A stretch of DNA of 27,348 nt. Source: Acidobacteriaceae bacterium (lineage in GTDB: Bacteria; Acidobacteriota; Terriglobia; Terriglobales; Acidobacteriaceae). The notes beneath the pieces were generated by a model. It was not told the origin of the DNA and ran no database searches. It saw only the letters and a list, made by a program, of their open reading frames with translations. The translations under genes were made by a program, and so were the position numbers. The stretch spans positions 1 to 27,348 of the forward strand of contig WQYS01000003.1 in assembly GCA_009781125.1 (NCBI GenBank), in the 5' to 3' direction. Below, piece after piece: positions 1 through 8,901 of the stretch (position 1 is the stretch's first letter; every line of letters begins with the position of its first letter).

Positions 1-45
1 CAGGCAGACGAAAGTAAATACTACAAGTACGGCATTCAAGCGCAT
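1..45 (-). CDS. N-terminal codons of a secreted protein, cut by window edge
   Basis: An ATG on the minus strand at position 45 opens a frame that runs off the left edge. The 15 visible codons read MRLNAVLVVFTFVCL, which looks like the basic start and hydrophobic core of a signal peptide; the Cys near its end could belong to a lipobox, but the sequence stops too early to tell. It lies downstream of the CHAD gene on the same strand, with about 70 bases between them. The ribosome binding site is weak (GGGTAAG). Nothing can be said about function. Confidence 0.4.
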   Translation of the reverse strand, partial: MRLNAVLVVFTFVCL

Positions 46-118
46 CTTATTCTTACCCAGAGGACGCGCGAACGCCAGAGCACTTTCGATTTTAACATAA
101 CCCGAACAGGAAGAAGGA

Positions 119-1000
119 CTAAGCAGCGCGAGTGTTACCAATCTGCAAACCAGACAGCTTCTTGCGATAACTCACGTAGGCCTCGTCGCGGAGCCGCGCG
201 AAGCTCTTTACAAGCGGAGAGGACTCGCCCATATGCGAGCGGGCGATCTCCGCGAGAACGAGCCAATCATGCCAATGACCGCCAAGCGCCTGCACCTCCT
301 CAAAGACACGGGCCAGAGAGCGCGCCGGGCGAGCTGGCTTCGGCGCGTTTTCCGCCATGTAGCGGGCAATCTTCGCCTTTTTCCGAATCGCGTGCAGACG
401 ATCCGGGTCGTCGTCCGGCGCAGGAGCGTTCTGCGCAAACCAGTTCTCAGTCAATGCTGTAAGCCCGGATATGCCAAGTACGATGGGCTCAGCCCGCTCG
501 CGCTCGGCCAAAAGAGCTCCAAGAGCGCGCGTCAGCTTCGCGTGGAGCTTGTCGAGCGTCCGCATCAATTCTTCAGCAGCCTCAATGCGTTGTTGCTGTA
601 GCACTCTCGAAAGTTTTTCTCCCTCGGCCTGCGCCTTCGACGGAGCATGGCCGGCGATCAGATCGCACAACACATCAAAGTCACGAACCCGTCCTGCGGC
701 GCGGCGGATTTTCTTCAACAACCGGGCAGCCTTCGGCCCGCTCCGGTTGCGGCTTGAACGAGCATCCAACATATCCAGCAGAATCATCTGCGCTTCAATG
801 CGGCGAGTCGTGGTGCGGGTTCTGTGGACGTGCCTCTTGTCAGGCCGCCGACGGCAGGACAGAATAGCTGCATGGAGAGTGGCCATGTAGCGCTGCAGTA
901 TCTCCACGGGACGAACTGTTGCCTGAACTTTCATCGCGCGCTGGTTACGGGTCTGGGAGAAGGTAGTTTCCTGAAAATAATTGCCTGTATTTGAATGCAC
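119..1000 (-). CDS. CHAD-domain protein (predicted polyphosphate-binding)
   Basis: The protein is helical and rich in Arg, Lys and His, matching the CHAD family (conserved histidine alpha-helical domain), whose members bind polyphosphate granules or other polyanions. Visible hallmarks are the HVHRTRTTTRRIEA helix, which carries the conserved H-x-x-R-x-x-x-R-R pattern, then RVRDFDVL, then LHAIRKKAKIARYMAE, then GGHWHDW near the C-terminus. These are the basic helices of the two four-helix bundles. No CYTH domain is fused, and no polyphosphate kinase is adjacent. Three starts are possible: ATG at 1021 (no binding site seen), GTG at 1000 (preceded by GAGGA, chosen) and ATG at 934 (close to the domain start). 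It is divergent from the secreted-protein gene at 1058. Family assignment is firm; cellular role is inferred. Confidence 0.82.
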   Translation of the reverse strand: MHSNTGNYFQETTFSQTRNQRAMKVQATVRPVEILQRYMATLHAAILSCRRRPDKRHVHRTRTTTRRIEAQMILLDMLDARSSRNRSGPKAARLLKKIRRAAGRVRDFDVLCDLIAGHAPSKAQAEGEKLSRVLQQQRIEAAEELMRTLDKLHAKLTRALGALLAERERAEPIVLGISGLTALTENWFAQNAPAPDDDPDRLHAIRKKAKIARYMAENAPKPARPARSLARVFEEVQALGGHWHDWLVLAEIARSHMGESSPLVKSFARLRDEAYVSYRKKLSGLQIGNTRAA

Positions 1001-1057
1001 CTTATCATATTCCTCATACATCCATTTGGCATAGCAGGACGGGAGGCAGGATATCCG

Positions 1058-1732
1058 ATGATAGGATCACGTTTTTATACACACATCATTCTGGGCGCTT
1101 CTCTAACTATTTATCCGGGATGCTTCGCCGTTGCCGCGCAGGACACGCCCAAAAGACACGCGAAGGCCGCGCCAAAGTTAGCCACGGCAACCTGGTCGCC
1201 CGATGTCGAGACGGCTCTGGGAGTCTCCTCCACAGACTTCCGGACCACCGGGCTGAACAAGCTGACGCCCAGCCAGCTTCAGGCTCTGGAGGAGGCCGTA
1301 AAGCGTCACCCTTACTTCGATGCAACGAAAAAGCTGCTCACCTGTGCTCGCGGCCCGCTGGCTCCAGGCGCCCATGCGCGCGTCTTTCTCACCGTGGATG
1401 GCGAGGATCCCGAGGGACTTCGCGCAGCCGAAATTCTCCGCGCCGTGAGGTCGCTCCCGGGAGTTGATCTTGCCGATACCGCCGCCGACGCAGACCGGAT
1501 CCTGCATGTGGTTGTTCAGGAACTGACACTGAAGAACAAAACCATCGGCTATACGGCCTCTTATGTCACGGCGACTCCCTGCGTCTCCGAGTCAGACAGC
1601 GGCAAGACGGATGTCGAGTTGAAGGGACAGCTCGGAAACTCGACCAACTCGAATGGAGCCGATCTGGCACGCAATCTTGCAGCCATGCTCGCTGAGGACA
1701 TTCAGACGATCCGGGCAACCGCCCGGAAATAG
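1058..1732 (+). CDS. Small secreted protein of unknown function
   Basis: This frame encodes 224 aa beginning MIGSRFYTHIILGASL, a plausible signal peptide ending near FAVAAQ. The start at 1058 has GGGAGG 11 bases upstream. An upstream ATG at 995 is in frame but would put extra residues before the signal peptide. The mature part is soluble: a helix resembling ALEEAVKRHPYFDATKK, then alternating strands, then a region with a Cys around VTATPCVSESD, ending in a helix. The segment LRAVRSLPGVDLADTAADADRILHVVVQEL recalls periplasmic alpha/beta domains of CsgG or TolB-N type, but this is only an impression. It converges on the gene at 1750 with a 17-base gap. No family is recognised. Confidence 0.7.
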   Translation: MIGSRFYTHIILGASLTIYPGCFAVAAQDTPKRHAKAAPKLATATWSPDVETALGVSSTDFRTTGLNKLTPSQLQALEEAVKRHPYFDATKKLLTCARGPLAPGAHARVFLTVDGEDPEGLRAAEILRAVRSLPGVDLADTAADADRILHVVVQELTLKNKTIGYTASYVTATPCVSESDSGKTDVELKGQLGNSTNSNGADLARNLAAMLAEDIQTIRATARK

Positions 1733-1749
1733 AACGCCCGCCTCTGCGC

Positions 1750-2451
1750 TCACCTGAAGAGGTCTTTCAGCCTCAGGAAAACATAGACGGCGGCAAAGAG
1801 TATCCCCGTCGTGCTGGCTCCCCAGTGCTCGGCCAGTTGATGAAAGAGATTCACGTACCACGGAGGTGGAGTGGCATCCTCATGCGAGTTGCCGCGCTGA
1901 CCCTGGCCGTAGAGTGCATTGGGCACGGGAGCCTCAAGAGCGGCATCCTTCTGTGCGGTGGAGCCAGAGGTCTGGGCCGAGCCGTCACCGGAGTCGCTGC
2001 CGGAAGCCTGAACAGGTGATCGATATGTATCAGAAGAGATTCGATACACATACGCATCTCTGCGCGCGGAGGATTCTCCGGACTCGTTTGCCCCATCGAC
2101 AAGTGACCGCTGCAACAGCGCTTCGGCGATCCTTTGATTGGTATCGCCAGAGAACGCAACCGGTAGAGCCGTGTTCAGATTCAGAGCTGTTTCAACCCTG
2201 CTCTCCTGCGTCTGAGGCGCTGTGTCCTCATCCATATCCGGACTTGTAAAAAACGTGAGCAGCCGATCCGGGCTGGCCGAGGCCTCGTCCGAACGCTCCT
2301 GAGCAAGGCTCTCGGTCACAACCGATAGCTCATGTCTTTCGATCTTCTGCAGGATCGTATCGCACCTGGCTTCGAACGAGCCTGGAATCCATATGCCGAA
2401 CATCAATGTTACTTCAAAGAGTCTTTCTGTAAACCTGCGTAACTTAAGCAT
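1750..2451 (-). CDS. Unknown protein with C-terminal membrane segment
   Basis: This frame encodes 233 aa. A short N-terminal hydrophobic stretch (about residues 12-26) is followed by a Glu- and Gln-rich helix, then a long low-complexity middle rich in Ser, Gly, Ala, Asp and Gln (about residues 50-190) that is probably disordered. A proline-containing WYVNLFHQLAEHW amphipathic segment comes next, then one predicted transmembrane helix TTGILFAAVYVFLRL at about residues 212-227, ending in a short basic tail. The layout suggests a membrane-tethered protein with an exposed flexible linker. The binding site ahead of the ATG is poor. It is convergent with the secreted protein gene ending at 1732. 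I recognise no family. Confidence 0.6.
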   Translation of the reverse strand: MLKLRRFTERLFEVTLMFGIWIPGSFEARCDTILQKIERHELSVVTESLAQERSDEASASPDRLLTFFTSPDMDEDTAPQTQESRVETALNLNTALPVAFSGDTNQRIAEALLQRSLVDGANESGESSARRDAYVYRISSDTYRSPVQASGSDSGDGSAQTSGSTAQKDAALEAPVPNALYGQGQRGNSHEDATPPPWYVNLFHQLAEHWGASTTGILFAAVYVFLRLKDLFR

Positions 2452-2694
2452 CTTTCTGCTCTCGATCTAATAGGGTGCAAATAAGGTGCTGCAATATAAG
2501 GTAATTTCCGCAGAATTGTACGCCTGTTTTCGGCATCGTCCACGAGGTTTTTTTCATGAATACGAACGCTCAGGCAACCCGCGATGATTCAATGCGATAG
2601 AGCGCTCGGCGGCGAGAATCCTCGACCGCGTGCAGCGGTTACCAGGCAATTACCTCGCGTGATGACCTGGCTGACTCGATGGCATGATGAAGAG

Positions 2695-3615
2695 ATGGAA
2701 CCATCCTGGAGTATCGACCGCGTCATCGCCGTGGACTGGTCGGGCCGTATCGATCAAGCCGGCCAGCGAAGACATATCTGGGCCGGAGTCTGGAGCGGCG
2801 GCACAGCGGGCTCCCGCGTGACGCTCGAAGCCGGACGGACGCGCGAGGAATGGATTGAGTGGCTCATCAAGCTCGCCCGGGAGACTCCGCGCATGGTCGT
2901 CGGCCTCGATTGCTGCTTCAGCTTTCCCGCGTGGTTTGTGCGCGAGCACGGCTGCGCCACGGTCTTTGATCTGTGGCGTTACGTGGCTGCCGGAAACGGC
3001 GAGCGCTGGCTGAGCCGCAACGGCGACAGCCGCGATGCGCGTTTCTGGGGAGCGCCGCACAAGCGTCCGGCGGAGTTCTGTGGAGAGCAACTGCCGCGTT
3101 CCATGCGCCTCACCGACATGGACAACAAGATTACTCCGAAGATGCTGCAAGGAGACCCGGAACGCGCGGCGAAGGTCCGCGGAATCACGCCTAAATCTCC
3201 GTTTCAGATTGGCGGCTCGGGCAGCGTCGGAACGGGCAGTCTCCGCGCCATGCCGGGGCTGTTGCGGCTGCACGAGGCCGGGTTTCGCATCTGGCCTTTC
3301 GATTCAGCGGCCATCGATACCGCAAAACCTCAGCCTTTGTTAATTGAAATGTACACGCGGCTGCTGACCGGCGCAGTCAGCAAAAGCAATGAGCAGGCGC
3401 GGAAAAACTATCTTGCGGCAAGAAAGAACGATCCCTTGTATGAAGGCCTGTCGCGCAGCGTGCTCTCCCAGGCGAAGACCAGCGAAGATGCCTTCGACGC
3501 CCTTGTCAGCGTTATCGAAATGGTTCGATGGCAAGAGGAGTTTCCCGCGCTGAAAGCTACCCGCGACAAGACGCTGCGGCTGGAAGGTATAACGTGGCGT
3601 CCGGGAATCCGCTAG
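2695..3615 (+). CDS. DUF429 family protein (predicted RNase H-like fold)
   Basis: The product matches DUF429, a family predicted to adopt an RNase H-like nuclease fold with no settled function. Visible landmarks are VIAVDWSG close to the N-terminus (the first acidic strand), VVGLDCCFSFPAWF, then PFQIGGSGSVGTGSLRAM, then LLIEMYTRLLTG, and SEDAFDALVSVIEM near the C-terminus with its conserved Asp. These acidic positions could form the metal-binding site of an RNase H-like fold. In-frame starts exist at 2584, 2662 and 2695; none has a good binding site, and 2695 was chosen because homologues begin shortly before the VDWSG strand. It ends four bases before the convergent activase gene. Family call is solid; substrate unknown. 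Confidence 0.78.
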   Translation: MEPSWSIDRVIAVDWSGRIDQAGQRRHIWAGVWSGGTAGSRVTLEAGRTREEWIEWLIKLARETPRMVVGLDCCFSFPAWFVREHGCATVFDLWRYVAAGNGERWLSRNGDSRDARFWGAPHKRPAEFCGEQLPRSMRLTDMDNKITPKMLQGDPERAAKVRGITPKSPFQIGGSGSVGTGSLRAMPGLLRLHEAGFRIWPFDSAAIDTAKPQPLLIEMYTRLLTGAVSKSNEQARKNYLAARKNDPLYEGLSRSVLSQAKTSEDAFDALVSVIEMVRWQEEFPALKATRDKTLRLEGITWRPGIR

Positions 3616-3619
3616 ATGT

Positions 3620-6600
3620 TTAGCTGACAGCTGACGGATTTTTCAGCCGCTGCTGATAGTGCTGGAGGAAGTAATGCATGGTTTCGATACGAATGCGAAT
3701 CGATGCCAGCGGGCGATTCTCGTCGAGATCGCGAAACGAAAAGTGCGGCTTTCCTGACTGCTCGATGATCTGCTCGATCACGCGGCTGATGAACGCATCA
3801 TGACCGCATTTGAAGTTCGACAGCTCCACCGAGATCAGGTTGGGATGGCGGGCGACGAACTTTGCCGCCCATATCTTGTGGTTCGAGCTGGCCGCAAAGG
3901 TGTGCTTCCAGACATCGGAGATGTCCAGCGGAGAGGCAATCAATCCAGCGCGCACCTGCTCTGCGAACAATCGATCCAGAAGATCGGCATCGAGCGGTAG
4001 CAGGCCTTGCGAAAAGACGGGATACCCCAGCCGGTTCAGCTCCTCGGTAATTCCCTGGTTCAAGCCCGGGTCATGATGATACGGCCGGCCCAGTATCACA
4101 AGCCCGATCTGTCCGTTCTGTTCGAGTTGATCGAGCGTGCGCCGCGCCTGATGGCGAAACTTGTCTTCAAAGAGCTTCCAGGCATCAAAGGCTAGATCAA
4201 CGGCGTGCGAGTTTTCATCCCAGGCGAGGTGCAGCAGATCCTTCCACGCCTCGAACATCTGAAACTTAAACAGCTCGCGGTCCGCCATGTTCAGAACGGG
4301 ATTCACATACCTCACCCCCGCCTCGGAAAACCAGTTCACGTTGCGGGAGAAGGCCGCTTTCACGGCTTCGGGCGTTGCCGAACCGGATGGACATGCATTC
4401 GATCCGCTGCATTCCTGAAGGTGAGTCGTCAGCACATCAAACATGGGGAAAAAGATCGCATCGAGCGGCTGCGTCTTCGCTTTCTGGAGCAGCTCGTAAA
4501 CATGGGCGATTGCAATCTTCGATGGGAAACATGGATCAACCGCCGAAAAACCTGCCGCATTCTTGTAGCGCTCCGGACTGGAGAACTGCGAGTAGTGAAG
4601 ATGATGCGGAAGAATGCCAAGGCTCTCAAAATAAGCGGAGAACAGCGGAGCATAAGTATAGAGATTCAACGCCCTCGGAATACCGATGTGTGTGCGCGCG
4701 CGAAGTCTCATCTTCTTTTCGGCGCGTCCTGATGAGCGCGGCTTCTGGTTGCCCGCAGCTATCGAGGCAGGATGCACCGGCCTCCACACCTGCTCGGCGG
4801 CGAGCTGCACAAAGTCAGGACAACTTGTACTCTGGGCTTTCCACTGCTGGTTGATCTTTCGCACTCCATCTGCATTTTCAGCCTCTCCGCGCTCGCAGGT
4901 GGCGATGATGACGCGCTTGTGATCGCCGAGTTCCACGAAGGTCCGGAGACAGCGGTTCGAGCAGTAATGGCAGCGCGTGGTCTCGTCGCGACGAATTGTG
5001 TAAGCAAGTGAGTCGAGAGACTCAAATCCTGGGAAGTGAGTGCGAAGTCCATCGCGATAATTCTCTGCAACCTGAAGCGCCGCTCCGATCGCGCCCGCTA
5101 CCGAGCAGTTCGGATGGACCGTTATCTCGGGCTTGTCATCGCCGTGAAAATGCTGCCTGATGTAGTCCACCTCAGCTTTGACCACGGCGAGGTTTCTCTG
5201 CGTGCCGCCCTGTAGAACGAAGCGGCGTCCCAGCGCAGCCACATTCGCGACTCCGGCAACGTAGCGGAAGACATTCTTGGGAAGCACGGTGGCCAGACCT
5301 GCAAGAATCTCCTCCGGCTGCCATCCTTCGCGCTGAAAGTTCACGATGTCCGCCTGCAGAAAGACCGCGCAGCCATAGCTGAACTGCGGCATGCGGCGCG
5401 CGCGAAAGGCTACGCCGGCGAAGTCCTCTACGCGGATGCCGATGCTTTCTGCCGCTGCCTGCAAAAAATATCCGTTCCCTGCCGAGCATTGCGTGTTCAG
5501 CTTGAAGTCCTTCACGGCTCCGTTCTGAAGCACGATGATCTTGATGTCCTGCCCACCGACGTCGATAATGGCAGCGACGTTCGGGTCAAGCTGCAAGGAC
5601 GACTTCGCATGAGCCACGGTTTCGACCAGCGCCAGGTCCGCCGAGAGCACCTTCTTCAAGAGATCCTTTGAATAGCCAGTGGTTCCCAGTCCAAGCACTC
5701 GCACCGAAGGACTCAGCGCTTCGAGCTTGCCGCGAAGCTCGCCGAGCACGGCGACGGCATCGGTGATCGGATCGGACTGCGAAAGCCGATACGAAGAAGC
5801 AACAACCTCTCCGTCAGCAGAGATCGCCACCGACTTGGTGGAGGTTGAGCCTCCATCCAGCCCCACGAAGACCTCCAGCTCATCTTCGGCACGAGCTGGC
5901 GCAGGCGCATCTTGAAAAGAATAATTTCTGCGAAAGTCTTCCAGTTCCGGCGCAGACGCGCACAAACCTTCGTTGTCTGAAGACTGCGTTCGCAATTCAT
6001 CGTGATTGCGAATATACACATCAAGTGCACGGATTCCCTTGAACGACACGAGATTGCCGGATTCGGCAGCGCCAAACTCAATCGCTCCCATGGCGGCGAA
6101 GTATTCGGCCTGTGGTGGAACGGCGACGAGCTCCTCTATATCTGCGCCATCAGGAAGATTGAACTCTCTCCGCTTCCAGAGATCAAGCAGGCCTCTGCGC
6201 CAGGCCAGTTGCAGGCCCGGGAAAAAGGCGCACGGACCGCCAAGTAGAAAGACCTTCGGCGTTATGGTATTGCCGCGCGTAAGCACGCTGAGGTTCTGCA
6301 ACACGATGGCGTGAAACAACGACGCAATTAAATCCTCCGCAGGGACGCCCTGTTTTTGCAGTCCGGTAATATCGGTTTCCGCAAAGACACCGCACTTGCC
6401 CGCTACCGGATAGACATGCGCGGCTTCAAACGTTTCGGTAAGCAGCCTGTCATTAGGGATGTGCAGCTTGGCGGCAATCTTTTCGATCACGACACCCGTG
6501 CCGCCTGCGCACTTGTCGTTCATGGTGGCGATCTTCCTGCGCCCGCCCGGGTGGCTGGCGTCGTCGAAGAAGATCATCTTAGCGTCCTGCCCGCCCAGCT

Positions 6601-6910
6601 CGATGACGGAGCGGACCTCGGGATAGAACGACTCGACCGCCAGGCTGACCGCAGCCACCTCCTGCACGAAACGAGCGCCCAGGATGTCGGCGAGCCGCTG
6701 GCCTCCGCTGCCGGTCATGAACAGCCGCACGTGACTCTCGGCCAGCGAGAGCTGCGTCATGATCTCCTGCAAGACGCCGAGGACCGTAGCCGCCTGGCGA
6801 GCCTCGTGCCGCCGGTAACGCTCGAGCAGAATCTCTCGCGTGTCCGCGGCGCGCACGACCGCCTTCACCGTGGTCGATCCGACATCAATACCTATAAAGG
6901 ATCTCTGCAT
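3620..6910 (-). CDS. 2-hydroxyacyl-CoA dehydratase activase, double BcrAD/BadFG domain plus DUF2229
   Basis: The 1096-aa protein contains two ATPase domains of the BcrA/BadF/HgdC type followed by a DUF2229-like region. Domain 1 (about 4-285) has GIDVGSTTVKAV, ELGGQDAKM, KCAGGTG and GKCGVFAETD. Domain 2 (about 343-617) has GLDGGSTSTKSV, DVGGQDIKI, TQCSAGNG and YGCAVFLQAD. Each domain keeps both Cys positions that hold the [4Fe-4S] cluster at the HgdC dimer interface, so the fused protein may form that dimer internally. A CHYCSNRC cluster follows at about 643-650, and DUF2229 spans about 735-955 with DPCFPSK and ACPSG. Known activases use ATP to drive low-potential electron transfer to a dehydratase; the substrate here is unknown. 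The ATG is two bases after the upstream stop, and its binding site AGG is inside that gene's last codon. Confidence 0.85.
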   Translation of the reverse strand: MQRSFIGIDVGSTTVKAVVRAADTREILLERYRRHEARQAATVLGVLQEIMTQLSLAESHVRLFMTGSGGQRLADILGARFVQEVAAVSLAVESFYPEVRSVIELGGQDAKMIFFDDASHPGGRRKIATMNDKCAGGTGVVIEKIAAKLHIPNDRLLTETFEAAHVYPVAGKCGVFAETDITGLQKQGVPAEDLIASLFHAIVLQNLSVLTRGNTITPKVFLLGGPCAFFPGLQLAWRRGLLDLWKRREFNLPDGADIEELVAVPPQAEYFAAMGAIEFGAAESGNLVSFKGIRALDVYIRNHDELRTQSSDNEGLCASAPELEDFRRNYSFQDAPAPARAEDELEVFVGLDGGSTSTKSVAISADGEVVASSYRLSQSDPITDAVAVLGELRGKLEALSPSVRVLGLGTTGYSKDLLKKVLSADLALVETVAHAKSSLQLDPNVAAIIDVGGQDIKIIVLQNGAVKDFKLNTQCSAGNGYFLQAAAESIGIRVEDFAGVAFRARRMPQFSYGCAVFLQADIVNFQREGWQPEEILAGLATVLPKNVFRYVAGVANVAALGRRFVLQGGTQRNLAVVKAEVDYIRQHFHGDDKPEITVHPNCSVAGAIGAALQVAENYRDGLRTHFPGFESLDSLAYTIRRDETTRCHYCSNRCLRTFVELGDHKRVIIATCERGEAENADGVRKINQQWKAQSTSCPDFVQLAAEQVWRPVHPASIAAGNQKPRSSGRAEKKMRLRARTHIGIPRALNLYTYAPLFSAYFESLGILPHHLHYSQFSSPERYKNAAGFSAVDPCFPSKIAIAHVYELLQKAKTQPLDAIFFPMFDVLTTHLQECSGSNACPSGSATPEAVKAAFSRNVNWFSEAGVRYVNPVLNMADRELFKFQMFEAWKDLLHLAWDENSHAVDLAFDAWKLFEDKFRHQARRTLDQLEQNGQIGLVILGRPYHHDPGLNQGITEELNRLGYPVFSQGLLPLDADLLDRLFAEQVRAGLIASPLDISDVWKHTFAASSNHKIWAAKFVARHPNLISVELSNFKCGHDAFISRVIEQIIEQSGKPHFSFRDLDENRPLASIRIRIETMHYFLQHYQQRLKNPSAVS

Positions 6911-6912
6911 CT

Positions 6913-8637
6913 TTACCTGAAGGCAGCGTCAGGCGACTCCTTGATCCAGGACAAGGAGTGCGCTTTCTCGCCGGGACGAGCCGACATCAGCCGGTCTGCA
7001 TATAAGACGAAGTTAGCGGCGGTCGAAACCACTCCGGGCGCGCGCGGAATCTGGCACATGGGATGCCGCAGCGCAGGAGTCTCGGCGACAAACGCGCGAA
7101 TCTCATCCAGAGTATGGCGCGTCGAGCCGAGGACTCGTTCGAACTCATGAGCCGTTCTAGCCTTGGCCTCCGAAAGCGCCATCTGCACACGGCTATAAGC
7201 ATGAACCTCGCCATCCGCCGAGGTTTCGATGGGCAGGAAGCGGACATCGGAAAAGCGTTCGACCAGCGAGGCCTGAACCGCATCGGACTGGATCGACGGC
7301 AGGCAGCCAAACGGCTTCAGCGCGACCACCAGATGACACATCTGGTGGTTCGTGTAGTGGAGCGTCTTGGCGACCTCCAGATGGCCTTCGCCACCGCGCA
7401 GGCGCGTGTCGTAAAACGGATCGGCTAACTCGGCCAGCTCCCGCTGCGAAGCCATGTGCGGCACGGGAAACGCGAGCAGCTTTGCAAGCCGATCGTAATG
7501 ATGACGGTAGATAGCGGCTCCAGCAGAGAAGCCGAGCCGCTTGAGATGAAGTCCGGCGCGGGCTCTGGCTGCCTTCCACGGAGAACTCCACGGCGCGGTG
7601 TGGCGCAGCATCCGGCCTTTGTACTCCACCTGGGTCTTTTTCTGGTGCAGCAGATAGAGCAGCCAGACACTGATCGGTTCGATGGAAACCTCGGCTCCCT
7701 CTTTTTCGAGGAAGTCCAGCATGCGGAAGTTTCCTTCGCTCTCGGTCATCTGCGCCCAGAACTCGCCGATGACCTTGACTCGCGGCTTCACGCGCAGCCA
7801 ATCGACCTCGACCCGCCGCAACTCGTCTGCGACAGTGGGAAGAACCGTGGTCAGCGCCTTGCCGTACAGGTGGGTCCAGATCTTGCCCACGGTGTTGCGA
7901 ATCCTGTACGCGCGCGACTCCGATGGCGGACAAAGATACGGCGGCAGCACCTTGTTCAGCTCGAATCCCTGATAAGTTCTGAGGTGCTCGGCGAGACAAT
8001 CGGCCATGCCCTCGATGGCGCGATCCGTAGCTCCGGCCTGCGTCTCGTAGGGTTTAATGCGGCGCTGTTCGATGTTCAGAAGATCGCCCAGGATAAACGA
8101 GTGCATGGCGTTCAGGCCGAAGTCTACGGTGAAGTGCAGTCCGCTGTGGCCGGTCGAGGCGTTGATGCCATGATCCTGCGAGAAAGAGAGGATGCGAAAT
8201 CCGTTATATCCCGCAGCGTTCAGCGCTGTGCGGAACTCCGACTCGTACATGCCAAAGCGGCAAGGGCCGCCGCAGGCCGCCGTAAAGTAGACATACTGCC
8301 GGACGATTTCGTCGCGCGAGAGACCCGCCTTCTCCTTTTCCTGAAGAAATCGGACCAGATTTCCAACCGTAAAGTACACGGGATTGCACAGCCCGCTGGC
8401 GCAGAACTCCTTGCCCAGCTCATGCGCATCTCTGTCCGTCTCCGGCAGACGCTGCGAACGGTACCCGGCTCCGGCCAGAAGACCCTCGATCAGTCGCTCA
8501 TGCTTCCAGGTCAGCCCGCCAAACAGAATCGTGACCGTGGCTCGCTCCTCGGCAGTGAACGGCCGCTCCGCTGGCCTTAGCGGTAGAAACTCGGATTGTG
8601 CCGCTGTTGGATGGAGTGACAAGAGTACTGACCTCAT
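6913..8637 (-). CDS. 2-hydroxyacyl-CoA dehydratase-like iron-sulfur protein
   Basis: This protein of about 574 aa resembles the dehydratase-like half (COG3581/HgdB-related) that in many bacteria is fused to a BcrAD-type activase. Cys motifs fit iron-sulfur ligation: EFCASGLCNPVYF, then AACGGPCRFGMYESEF, then YLCPP, and CHLVVALKPFGCLPS near the C-terminus. It probably receives electrons from the activase encoded immediately downstream. The two genes form one operon with a two-base gap. The ATG at 8637 is used here; an in-frame TTG at 8712 would add 25 residues with no resemblance to the family start (MRSVLLSLHP looks like the natural beginning). No clear ribosome binding site is seen for either. 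It is divergent from purU across about 190-265 bases. The reaction is inferred; the substrate cannot be predicted. Confidence 0.75.
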   Translation of the reverse strand: MRSVLLSLHPTAAQSEFLPLRPAERPFTAEERATVTILFGGLTWKHERLIEGLLAGAGYRSQRLPETDRDAHELGKEFCASGLCNPVYFTVGNLVRFLQEKEKAGLSRDEIVRQYVYFTAACGGPCRFGMYESEFRTALNAAGYNGFRILSFSQDHGINASTGHSGLHFTVDFGLNAMHSFILGDLLNIEQRRIKPYETQAGATDRAIEGMADCLAEHLRTYQGFELNKVLPPYLCPPSESRAYRIRNTVGKIWTHLYGKALTTVLPTVADELRRVEVDWLRVKPRVKVIGEFWAQMTESEGNFRMLDFLEKEGAEVSIEPISVWLLYLLHQKKTQVEYKGRMLRHTAPWSSPWKAARARAGLHLKRLGFSAGAAIYRHHYDRLAKLLAFPVPHMASQRELAELADPFYDTRLRGGEGHLEVAKTLHYTNHQMCHLVVALKPFGCLPSIQSDAVQASLVERFSDVRFLPIETSADGEVHAYSRVQMALSEAKARTAHEFERVLGSTRHTLDEIRAFVAETPALRHPMCQIPRAPGVVSTAANFVLYADRLMSARPGEKAHSLSWIKESPDAAFR

Positions 8638-8901
8638 GGAATCGCTACAGGATGAACACGCAGGCCTGAATGGAGCCGGACCTGCTTGTTTTCTGTAGGA
8701 TCGCTGTCGCAACTTTGCTTTTAAATTTTACCTTCATTTTCGTTGAAGGTTTTCAAAATACGGCCTGCAACCTATTGAAAACAACTGTAGGGAAGACGAA
8801 GCTCCAACCAGAAAAGACGCCGAAAAACACATAAGCTGTTAATCTTTAGTAAGGACTATGCGCCGGGACCGGCAGAAAGAGACGAATCAGCAGGAAGAGA
8901 G

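Noticed and set aside
995..1057. Upstream start for the secreted protein at 1058
   Set aside because: The ATG at 995 has no binding site and would place about 20 extra residues before the signal peptide.
6356..7150. A 264-codon plus-strand frame spanning the activase/dehydratase junction
   Set aside because: It is antisense to two well-supported coupled genes and shows no domain.
7456..8580. A 374-codon plus-strand frame opposite the dehydratase-like gene
   Set aside because: It is antisense to a gene with clear conserved Cys motifs. Long antisense frames are expected in GC-rich coding DNA.
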